A stretch of DNA of 5,028 nucleotides from an uncultured Clostridia bacterium (GCA_905235765.1 CAJOMM010000052.1:1-5028); one strand, 5' to 3'. Shown: positions 1 to 4,599, counted from the stretch's first letter. The notes: generated by a model from the letters alone, not told the origin. Program-made: numbers and translations.

Positions 1-1
1 G

Positions 2-300
2 ATTGAAAAATAGGGCGTTACACGGTTTTATGTAGGGAATCAGGGAAACTTCGACGCCATGGTTTACGGCGTTCTGACAGAGCTGCAAAAAACGTACGAT
101 ATCCGCTTTGATATTGTGCTTGCGTATCTGCCGGTGAAAAAAGACCTGTCTGCGAACAAGTCCCAACGATTCTCCCGGAAGGGATCGAGACCGTCCCGCG
201 CCGCTTCGCGATCGAATACAGAAATAAGTGGATGATTGAACAAAGCGACATCGTAGTGACTTACGTTCGGCGGCCTTTCGGCGGGGCGGTTTTTAAGCGA
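2..300 (+). pseudogene. Broken, truncated SLOG-family (YpsA/DUF1273-like) protein gene
   Basis: Two reading frames together encode one recognisable protein. The frame that includes bases 26-28 reads FYVGNQGNFDAMV followed by DIVLAYLP. From about base 166 the next frame continues TILPEGIETVPRRFAIEYRNKW, then SDIVVTYV and a FGGA motif. From memory this is the order of conserved blocks in the Rossmann-like SLOG proteins often annotated DUF1273 or YpsA-like, thought to bind nucleotide-type ligands; no function is established. Restoring one A near 163-166 (CAACG to CAAACG) rejoins the frames as SQTILPEG. An in-frame TAG at 11-13 interrupts IEK-GVTRF. Similarity fades around base 290-300, where about 30 C-terminal residues would be expected, and the frame then runs to a TAG at 331-333 inside the convergent deaminase gene. 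Leucine is mostly CTG here, unlike the neighbours, so a different history is possible. The N-terminus lies left of the window. Confidence 0.7.
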
Positions 301-762
301 TTAGCTGCGCTTTTTTTCAAAATAATCTTTTAGAATTTCGACGCATTTGTCTTTAAGAACTCCGGAAGTAACTTTCGGCGCATGCGGTTTGTTTTCAAAA
401 ACGATTTTACAGCAGTCCGTGCCGCTCTTTCCCAAAATCCCGTTCAAGTCTTTATTGCTTGCGCCGTAAACCAATCTTCCGATTTTTGCATAGATAATGG
501 CGCCGCTGCACATAAAACAAGGCTCGCAGCTCGAATATAAAGTGTAATCGGACAAATCCGTTATTCCCGTTTTTTTTGAATAATCCTGAATAAGTCCTAT
601 TTCGGCATGGTACGTGGGGTCGTGTTCCGAGTAAATTCGGTTTTCGCTTTCGAAAACGATTTTATTTTCTTTAACCAAAACCGCGCCGAACGGCTCGTTG
701 CCGTGCGCAACCGCAATCGCCGATAATTCAACGGCTCTTTTCATAAACAATTCATCGTTCAT
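301..762 (-). CDS. Cytidine deaminase-like (TadA/GuaD family) nucleoside deaminase
   Basis: A 153-residue zinc-dependent deaminase of the CDA fold, predicted cytoplasmic. The zinc site is complete: HAE (His52 ligand, Glu54 proton shuttle) and PCFMC (Cys82 and Cys85 ligands). An EPFGAVLV strand and a DPT stretch before HAE are also family hallmarks. Substrate is uncertain. The PFGA and CEPC forms resemble guanine deaminase (GuaD), while the C-terminal pattern V-SGVL-C-IL-F-KKR resembles the tRNA adenosine deaminase TadA. Start choice: the frame is open upstream to a TTG at 801, but the ATG at 760-762 gives MNDELFMKRAVEL, which matches the usual N-terminus of GuaD-type proteins. Neither start has a good Shine-Dalgarno sequence. 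The gene converges on the SLOG remnant, and its stop lies where that remnant breaks off. It appears monocistronic. Confidence 0.88.
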   Translation of the reverse strand: MNDELFMKRAVELSAIAVAHGNEPFGAVLVKENKIVFESENRIYSEHDPTYHAEIGLIQDYSKKTGITDLSDYTLYSSCEPCFMCSGAIIYAKIGRLVYGASNKDLNGILGKSGTDCCKIVFENKPHAPKVTSGVLKDKCVEILKDYFEKKRS

Positions 763-772
763 AATTGAATAA

Positions 773-801
773 AGTTTACCATAAATCTCGAAATTTTGCA
801 A
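773..801 (-). promoter_or_regulatory. Possible extended -10 promoter for the deaminase gene
   Basis: On the minus strand TTGCAA (796-801) is followed after 17 bp by TAAACT (773-778), which is preceded by TGG, an extended -10 (TGn) signature. Each hexamer matches the sigma-A consensus at four of six positions. Initiation would fall about 4 nt before the ATG at 762, giving an almost leaderless transcript. That fits the missing ribosome binding site and argues against the TTG start at 801, which overlaps the -35. Confidence 0.4.
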
Positions 802-879
802 CGCGTTTCGCTTTAATCAGAAAAGAATAAACGCTCGGATAAATTTTTATTTTAAAATCTTAAAAAATTTAATCGACTG

Positions 880-908
880 TTGACTTTTGTTGTTAAAGTA
901 TTTATAAT
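880..908 (+). promoter_or_regulatory. Sigma-A promoter of the eda-kdgK unit
   Basis: TTGACT (880-885) and a perfect TATAAT (903-908) are separated by exactly 17 bp. The DNA upstream (841-872) is almost purely A/T and could act as an UP element. Initiation is expected near 915, leaving a leader of about 30 nt. A short inverted repeat, ACTTT-7-AAAGT (883-899), lies between the hexamers and could be an operator, but it is too short to assign. Confidence 0.8.
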
Positions 909-930
909 AATTAGAGAATAAGAAATTCAG

Positions 931-936
931 AAAGGA
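931..936 (+). promoter_or_regulatory. Ribosome binding site of eda
   Basis: AAAGGA lies 10 nt before the ATG at 947. An in-frame TAA at 941-943 immediately upstream rules out a longer N-terminus. Confidence 0.7.
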
Positions 937-946
937 AAATTAATTT

Positions 947-1522
947 ATGGATAAAATCATACCTGTAGTAACCTTGAAAACCGTAGAAGAAAGAACCGGC
1001 GTGTTGACGGCGCTTAAAGATAACGGCATAAATTGTGCCGAGATATGTTTCCGTACCGATTGTGCGGAAGAAGCGATAGCGCTTTCGGTAAAAGAATTTC
1101 CGGACATGAATATCGGCGCCGGAACCGTAATAAATAAAGCGCAGGCGGAAAGGGCGTTAAAAGCCGGAGCAAAGTTTATCGTATCTCCCGGACTATCCGA
1201 AGAAGTGGCGGTATACTGTGCAAAAAAAGGGATACCGTATTTTCCCGGTTGCGTAACCCCGACAGAGATTATGAAAGCAATTTCTCTCGGAATAACGGTT
1301 GTAAAATTTTTCCCGGCAAACGTCTATGGCGGACTTAAGGCGTTAAAGGCGCTTGCGGCACCGTTTCCGCAGATAAAATTTATTCCTACAGGCGGCGTAG
1401 ATCTTACAAACTTAAAAGAGTTTTTGGATTTTGAAAAGGTCTATGCGGTAGGCGGCAGTTTTATGATGAAAGGCGATATAGCCGCAAATTGTAAAGCCAT
1501 AAAAGAAATAGAAAATTCATGA
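947..1522 (+). CDS. eda: KDPG/KHG aldolase (2-dehydro-3-deoxy-phosphogluconate aldolase)
   Basis: A class I aldolase of 191 residues, predicted cytoplasmic, that cleaves 2-keto-3-deoxy-6-phosphogluconate to pyruvate and glyceraldehyde-3-phosphate. Many homologues also cleave 4-hydroxy-2-oxoglutarate. The TIM-barrel landmarks occur in order: AEICFRTDCA with catalytic Glu32 and phosphate-site Arg36, GAGT (57-60), SPG (80-82), FPGC (99-102), VKFFPA with Schiff-base Lys120, PTGG (147-150) and VGGS (168-171). The protein is roughly 10-20 residues shorter than typical Eda at the N-terminus, lacking most of the first helix, but a stop codon just upstream fixes the start. It is the first gene after a strong promoter and lies 95 bp before kdgK, whose product makes its substrate. 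No dehydratase or uronate isomerase gene is in view, so the upstream sugar cannot be told. Confidence 0.96.
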   Translation: MDKIIPVVTLKTVEERTGVLTALKDNGINCAEICFRTDCAEEAIALSVKEFPDMNIGAGTVINKAQAERALKAGAKFIVSPGLSEEVAVYCAKKGIPYFPGCVTPTEIMKAISLGITVVKFFPANVYGGLKALKALAAPFPQIKFIPTGGVDLTNLKEFLDFEKVYAVGGSFMMKGDIAANCKAIKEIENS

Positions 1523-1543
1523 CGGTAGATTTTGATATTTTCC

Positions 1544-1576
1544 GTTTTATAAAACAAAACTTAATTGCAAATTAAG
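1544..1576 (+). repeat. Palindrome and inverted repeat in the eda-kdgK gap
   Basis: GTTTTATAAAAC (1544-1555) is a perfect 12-bp palindrome. Four bases later CTTAAT-TGCAA-ATTAAG (1560-1576) is a perfect 6-bp inverted repeat with a 5-nt loop. Both are A/T-rich, so as RNA they would be weak hairpins. They could be operator sites or an mRNA processing signal between the two genes. Neither is followed by a T-run, so they are not a terminator. No convincing -10/-35 pair was found here, and I infer that kdgK is co-transcribed with eda. Confidence 0.45.
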
Positions 1577-1606
1577 TAAAAAGAATCGGCGGTTAATCGC
1601 CAAAAA

Positions 1607-1612
1607 AAGGAG
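1607..1612 (+). promoter_or_regulatory. Ribosome binding site of kdgK
   Basis: AAGGAG with 5 nt to the ATG at 1618. A small GGCG-GTTAAT-CGCC hairpin (1588-1601) ends just upstream of the site and could modestly affect its access. Confidence 0.75.
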
Positions 1613-1617
1613 TAGAT

Positions 1618-2637
1618 ATGAAAGTAGTAACTTTTGGAGAATTGATGTTAAGGCTGGCGCCTGAAAACTATTTAAGGTTTGTTCAAAGCGAAAAGTACGA
1701 AGCGACTTTTGGCGGTGCGGAAGCGAACGTCGCTGTAAGTTTAGCAAATTACGGAGTTGACGTTGCGTTCGTAACAAAACTTCCGGAACACGAAATAGGT
1801 CAAGCGGCTGTCAACAGTTTAAGAAAATACGGCGTAAATACGAGTTTAATAACTCGCGGTGGCGACAGGGTAGGCATATACTATTGCGAAAAGGGCGCAA
1901 GCCAAAGACCTTCAAAGGTAATATATGACAGAGCGTATTCCGCTATAGCTAGCGCTAAAAGCGAAGATTTTGACTGGGATAAAATTTTCGACGGTGTGAA
2001 GTGGTTCCATTTTACCGGAATTACCCCTGCACTTTCCGACGAGGTTGCCGCAATAACCGTAGAGGCGTGCAAAAAGGCGAAAGCAAAGGGAATAACCATA
2101 TCTTGCGACCTTAACTTCAGAAAGAAACTCTGGAGCAAAGAAAAGGCAGGAAAGGTGATGGGAGAAGTCTGCAAATACGTAGACTATTGTATCGCTAATG
2201 AAGAGGACGCGAAGGACGTATTCGGAATAGAAGCGGATAACACGGATATCAATACGGGTAAGCTTAACAGAGAAGGATATATCTCGGTGGCGGAAAAACT
2301 TACCGACAGATTCGGATTTAAGGGTGTTGCAATAACGTTGCGCGAAAGCCTTTCGGCGAACGATAATAATTGGTCGGCTATGTTGTATACCGGGAAGAAC
2401 GCATATTTTTCCAAGAAATACGCTATGCATATCGTAGACAGAGTAGGTGGCGGAGATTCGTTCGGAGCCGGACTTATTTATTCGCTCACGAACGGGTACG
2501 AGCCGCAAAAGACGATAGAATTTGCCGTAGCGGCATCCTGCTTAAAGCATAGTATAGAAGGAGACTACAATCTGGTTTCCGCAAAAGAAGTTGAAACTCT
2601 TGCGAACGGCAACGCTTCAGGCAGAGTTCAACGGTAA
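1618..2637 (+). CDS. kdgK: 2-keto-3-deoxygluconate kinase (PfkB family)
   Basis: A cytoplasmic ribokinase/PfkB-family sugar kinase of 339 residues that phosphorylates 2-keto-3-deoxygluconate with ATP, giving KDPG for the aldolase encoded just upstream. The N-terminal PfkB signature is FGGAEANVAV (31-40). The interior has FHFTGITPALS (130-140) and CDLNFRKKLW (163-172), the latter typical of KDG kinases. The C-terminal signature DRVGGGDSFGAG (274-285) forms the anion hole and carries the catalytic base Asp280. Length is usual for the family. Substrate assignment rests on the KDG-kinase-like CDLNFRKKLW block and on adjacency to eda; related PfkB kinases act on other sugars, so sequence alone is not absolute. 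Transcription ends at the hairpin pair that follows. Confidence 0.93.
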   Translation: MKVVTFGELMLRLAPENYLRFVQSEKYEATFGGAEANVAVSLANYGVDVAFVTKLPEHEIGQAAVNSLRKYGVNTSLITRGGDRVGIYYCEKGASQRPSKVIYDRAYSAIASAKSEDFDWDKIFDGVKWFHFTGITPALSDEVAAITVEACKKAKAKGITISCDLNFRKKLWSKEKAGKVMGEVCKYVDYCIANEEDAKDVFGIEADNTDINTGKLNREGYISVAEKLTDRFGFKGVAITLRESLSANDNNWSAMLYTGKNAYFSKKYAMHIVDRVGGGDSFGAGLIYSLTNGYEPQKTIEFAVAASCLKHSIEGDYNLVSAKEVETLANGNASGRVQR

Positions 2638-2662
2638 AGTAATTTATCAAGTAAATTGTAAA

Positions 2663-2694
2663 TTTAAAGCCCCGACTGAAGTCGGGGCTTTAAA
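2663..2694 (+). terminator. Terminator of eda-kdgK
   Basis: A perfect 14-bp stem (arms 2663-2676 and 2681-2694, GC core GCCCCGAC/GTCGGGGC) closes on a TGAA tetraloop, 25 bp after the kdgK stop. The T-tract is short (CTTTAAAAT), but the structure is flanked by A/T on both sides and may act in both directions. Confidence 0.85.
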
Positions 2695-2695
2695 A

Positions 2696-2729
2696 TATGC
2701 CCTCGAAAGAGAATTCTTTCGAGGGCATA
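2696..2729 (-). terminator. Terminator of rpsT (probably bidirectional)
   Basis: A perfect 15-bp stem (arms 2696-2710 and 2715-2729) with a GAAT loop lies 11 bp beyond the rpsT stop. On the minus strand it is followed by TTTTAAAG. On the plus strand a run of six T (2733-2738) follows a few bases on, so it can also back up kdgK termination. It begins one base after the preceding hairpin ends. Confidence 0.85.
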
Positions 2730-2740
2730 AAATTTTTTAA

Positions 2741-3178
2741 TTATTCTTTAACTTCGGTTTCGCTTGCTTCAACGGGTTCAGCAGTTTTTTTAGCGCGCGG
2801 TTTTCTGGGTTTTTTTACGGGTTCTTCCTTAACCTCTTCGATCGTTTCAGAAGGTGTGGGTTCTTCCTTAACTTCTTCCGTTTTAACTTCTTCAACGGGG
2901 GTAGCGGGAGCGGAAGATTTCGCAGCGTCTAACTTTTTAGCGAGTTTAGATTTTTTGTTGGCGGCGTTATTCGCATGCAAAATGTTTTTGCTTGCCGCAG
3001 AATCTATAAGTTTAAAAGCTTCGGGCAAAAGAGCCTGCGCTTCTTCAATTTTACCGTCTTTAATCAAAGCGTTGATTTTTTTGATTTCCGTTTTAACTTC
3101 GGAACGGATGTTCTTGTTTTGTTCTGTCTTTTTAGCGTTTACTATTACTCTTTTTTTAGCCGATTTAATGTTGGGCAT
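2741..3178 (-). CDS. rpsT: Ribosomal protein bS20 with a long C-terminal extension
   Basis: Residues 1-87 are a complete small-subunit protein S20: MPNIKSAKKR start, basic helices, LIDSAASKNILHANNAANKKS and SKLAKKLDA (77-85). S20 binds 16S rRNA and helps assemble the 30S subunit. The usual protein is about 85-90 residues, while this one has 145. The extra 58 residues (88-145) are low complexity, rich in Glu, Lys, Pro, Ala, Thr and Val, with three EEVK units (96, 101, 114) and a basic KKPRKPRAKK patch (122-131). By my count the tail has 16 Glu against 11 Lys/Arg and is very probably disordered. The frame is continuous and the terminator sits just past the extended stop, so the tail belongs to the gene. 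The ATG at 3178 has a good ribosome binding site. The gene is monocistronic. Confidence 0.96.
   Translation of the reverse strand: MPNIKSAKKRVIVNAKKTEQNKNIRSEVKTEIKKINALIKDGKIEEAQALLPEAFKLIDSAASKNILHANNAANKKSKLAKKLDAAKSSAPATPVEEVKTEEVKEEPTPSETIEEVKEEPVKKPRKPRAKKTAEPVEASETEVKE
2819..2878 (-). repeat. Direct repeat inside the rpsT tail (39-bp period)
   Basis: The 21-bp stretch at 2819-2839 recurs at 2858-2878 with one mismatch, 39 bp (13 codons) apart and in frame. Each copy encodes EEVKEEP (residues 101-107 and 114-120). This points to growth of the tail by in-frame tandem duplication. Confidence 0.8.
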
Positions 3179-3187
3179 AAAAGTTCA

Positions 3188-3193
3188 CTCCTT
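3188..3193 (-). promoter_or_regulatory. Ribosome binding site of rpsT
   Basis: AAGGAG on the minus strand with 9 nt to the ATG at 3178; it supports this start. Confidence 0.8.
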
Positions 3194-3217
3194 GGTTTTC
3201 GTTTAGATACGGACTAT

Positions 3218-3246
3218 ATTTTAACACAAATAAAATTTAAATGCAA
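3218..3246 (-). promoter_or_regulatory. Promoter of rpsT
   Basis: On the minus strand TTGCAT (3241-3246) is followed after 17 bp by TAAAAT (3218-3223), preceded by TGT, an extended -10. Initiation would be near 3211, giving a leader of about 33 nt. The leader is too short for a riboswitch or a complex autoregulatory structure. Confidence 0.7.
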
Positions 3247-3253
3247 CTACATT

Positions 3254-3281
3254 TTAAGAACATTTTTCTTATTTGTATAAT
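3254..3281 (+). promoter_or_regulatory. Promoter of murI
   Basis: A perfect TATAAT (3276-3281) with a weak TTAAGA -35 (3254-3259, 16-bp spacer) faces away from the rpsT promoter; the two -35 elements are only 7 bp apart. Initiation is expected near 3288, about 30 nt before the murI ATG. No Shine-Dalgarno sequence is visible in that leader. Confidence 0.55.
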
Positions 3282-3318
3282 TTTTAACGTTTTTTAGCCG
3301 TTTCTCATAAAATTTACT

Positions 3319-4062
3319 ATGAATAACGGGTATATTGCGGTGATGGACAGCGGAATAGGGGGACTTTCTACGCTAAATCTTTTGACAAAAGAATTGCCGC
3401 GGGAAAGGTTTTTGTATTTTGGGGATAATTTTAACGCGCCTTACGGAGAAAAATCTTATACCTTACTTAATATTCTTGCGGTAAGTAATTTGAGAAAGAT
3501 TTTTGACAGGGAGGTTAAAGCGGTATTGTTCGCTTGCAATACTTTAAGCGTAAACGTTCTCTTAAATGCGAAAACGCTTTTGCCCGTTCCCGTATTCGGA
3601 GTGTTTCCGCCCGTGGAAAAGGCGGTCGCGGAACGTAAAAAAACTATGCTTTTTTGTACGCCTAAAACGGCGGAACGATATAAAAATTCCGAATATCTGA
3701 AAGTAATACCCTTAAAGCGTCTTGCTCATAGTATAGAAACAAACGCTGCAGCGCCCTATAACACGGATCTTAAACAACATCTTTTTTCGTCGGAAGAATA
3801 CAGAATATGTACTGAAGAAAAATTTTCCCCGGACGCCGTTATTTTGGGGTGCACTCACTATAATTTTATTAAAAATCAATTTTACGACCACTTTTGCCCC
3901 GCAACAATACAAAGCGGAGACGAAATTGCGGTTTTTGCTCTGAAAAATTATTTAGCGCGTTCGGGCAATCTTGCAAATCATAATATTTTTACTGTGGATT
4001 TCATAGGTGAGTGTGCGAAAAAAAACGAAATTATTTTTAATATGGTGGTCAAAAACCGATAA
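3319..4062 (+). CDS. murI: Glutamate racemase
   Basis: Cofactor-independent racemase, cytoplasmic, 247 residues, which interconverts L- and D-glutamate and so supplies D-Glu for the MurD step of peptidoglycan synthesis. Family landmarks are DSGIGGLS (10-17, with Asp10), YFGDNFNAPYGEKS (33-46), ACNT with catalytic Cys73, and GCTHY (177-181) with catalytic Cys178 and His180. The protein is at the short end for the family (commonly about 255-285). It departs from the consensus in places: ACNTLS where ACNTAS/SN is usual, and GVFPPVEKA (94-102) where a GVI-PGA-type segment is expected. Both catalytic cysteines remain, so it is probably active, though another Asp/Glu racemase role cannot be excluded. 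The ATG at 3319 has no clear ribosome binding site. It lies just upstream of the dcw cluster but has its own promoter. Confidence 0.92.
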   Translation: MNNGYIAVMDSGIGGLSTLNLLTKELPRERFLYFGDNFNAPYGEKSYTLLNILAVSNLRKIFDREVKAVLFACNTLSVNVLLNAKTLLPVPVFGVFPPVEKAVAERKKTMLFCTPKTAERYKNSEYLKVIPLKRLAHSIETNAAAPYNTDLKQHLFSSEEYRICTEEKFSPDAVILGCTHYNFIKNQFYDHFCPATIQSGDEIAVFALKNYLARSGNLANHNIFTVDFIGECAKKNEIIFNMVVKNR

Positions 4063-4070
4063 AACTTTCC

Positions 4071-4106
4071 AAAAAAATAATTAAAAAATATTAAAAAATT
4101 TTATAA
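4071..4106 (+). promoter_or_regulatory. Phased A-tracts, probable UP element of the mraZ promoter
   Basis: A-runs begin at 4071, 4083 and 4093, roughly one helical turn apart, directly upstream of the mraZ -35. They should curve the DNA, and they sit where the RNA polymerase alpha C-terminal domain contacts UP elements. No terminator hairpin for murI is seen in 4063-4110. Confidence 0.5.
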
Positions 4107-4125
4107 AAGTGGTTGACAGTGGTTA
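4106..4125 (+). promoter_or_regulatory. Two tandem MraZ-box-like repeats
   Basis: AAAGTGGTTG and ACAGTGGTTA are consecutive 10-bp units, both carrying AGTGGTT (4108-4114 and 4118-4124), and they span the -35 hexamer. MraZ proteins bind short G-rich direct repeats with a 10-bp period in their own promoter (TGGGA-type in E. coli, AAAGTG-type in Mycoplasma, from memory). Position, period and the downstream gene all fit autorepression. Confidence 0.65.
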
Positions 4126-4141
4126 AATTATATGATAAAAT
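4113..4141 (+). promoter_or_regulatory. Promoter of the mraZ-rsmH (dcw) operon
   Basis: A perfect TTGACA (4113-4118), a 17-bp spacer and TAAAAT (4136-4141) preceded by TGA, an extended -10. Initiation is expected near 4148. This is among the best promoters in the window, and the MraZ-like repeats overlap its -35. Confidence 0.85.
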
Positions 4142-4157
4142 TCAAGTACTTACAATG

Positions 4158-4164
4158 AAAGGAG
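4158..4164 (+). promoter_or_regulatory. Ribosome binding site of mraZ
   Basis: AAAGGAG with 6 nt to the ATG at 4171, close to ideal, and it fixes this start. Confidence 0.8.
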
Positions 4165-4170
4165 TGTAGT

Positions 4171-4599
4171 ATGGCCGGTAAAAATTACGTTCATCAATTA
4201 GACGCTAAAAACCGTATGAGAATACCGGCTAAATTGCGCGAAGAGATAGGAGAAGGGTACAGCATAACGGTTGGCGCCGGCGGATGCCTTTACGTATATA
4301 CCAAAGAGCAAACGGAAAAGGTGAAGGAGACCCTTAAACAAGTAAACGCTTACAGAGAAAAGCAACTTAAAGCCGCGAGGTATATTTTATATAATCTTTG
4401 GGAAGCCGAAGAGGACAAGCAGGGCAGGATACTATTGCCGGACAATCTTCGTAAACACGCCAAGATAGAGAAAAACGTCATTATATTCAAAGGGCCGAGT
4501 TGCGTGGAGATCTGGAGCGAAGAGGTTTGGAACGATTACTTTAACGACGTTAATTTTGAAGAACTTGCGGACGCTGTGGAAAGTTTAACAAATGTCTGA
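4171..4599 (+). CDS. mraZ: Transcriptional regulator MraZ
   Basis: A 142-residue DNA-binding protein with two SpoVT/AbrB-type domains, usual length for MraZ. It forms ring-shaped oligomers, binds repeats in its own promoter and controls the dcw cluster. The first signature is LDAKNRMRIPAKLRE (10-24), the second EDKQGRILLPDNLRKHA (81-97). The C-terminal part has VEIWSEEVWNDYF (112-124), as in Bacillus MraZ. In the first signature the usual DxKGR is DAKNR: Asn14 replaces Gly, while Asp11, Lys13 and Arg15 remain. The second signature is intact. It is the first gene of the operon, and its 3' end overlaps rsmH by 8 bp, so translation is probably coupled. Confidence 0.97.
   Translation: MAGKNYVHQLDAKNRMRIPAKLREEIGEGYSITVGAGGCLYVYTKEQTEKVKETLKQVNAYREKQLKAARYILYNLWEAEEDKQGRILLPDNLRKHAKIEKNVIIFKGPSCVEIWSEEVWNDYFNDVNFEELADAVESLTNV

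Noticed and set aside
18..251. Open frame of 77 codons on the minus strand opposite the SLOG remnant
   Set aside because: No recognisable motif; the plus strand carries clear SLOG-family blocks over the same bases.
265..294. GC-rich run with GCC-TTTC-GGC and a following T5, considered as a terminator
   Set aside because: Only a 3-bp stem can form and the bases lie within the conserved part of the SLOG remnant; the T-run follows unpaired G-rich sequence.
799..801. TTG start of a 166-residue deaminase
   Set aside because: The ATG at 762 matches the usual family N-terminus; the extra 13 residues have no family counterpart and no ribosome binding site precedes them.
1912..2508. Long minus-strand open frame (198 codons) inside kdgK
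   Set aside because: It lies wholly within a well-supported kinase gene, and I recognise no domain in its sequence.
2697..3206. Plus-strand open frame opposite rpsT, rich in Ser, Leu and Thr
   Set aside because: It begins in a terminator hairpin and its SSLTSS-like repeats are the complement of the EEVK repeats of the S20 tail.
3308..3313. TAAAAT just before the murI ATG as a -10 for a leaderless transcript
   Set aside because: Initiation would fall on or inside the start codon, and the perfect TATAAT at 3276-3281 is the better candidate.
3179..3318. Riboswitch or S20 autoregulatory RNA structure in the rpsT-murI gap
   Set aside because: Both predicted leaders are about 30 nt and I see no long stems or conserved aptamer motifs.
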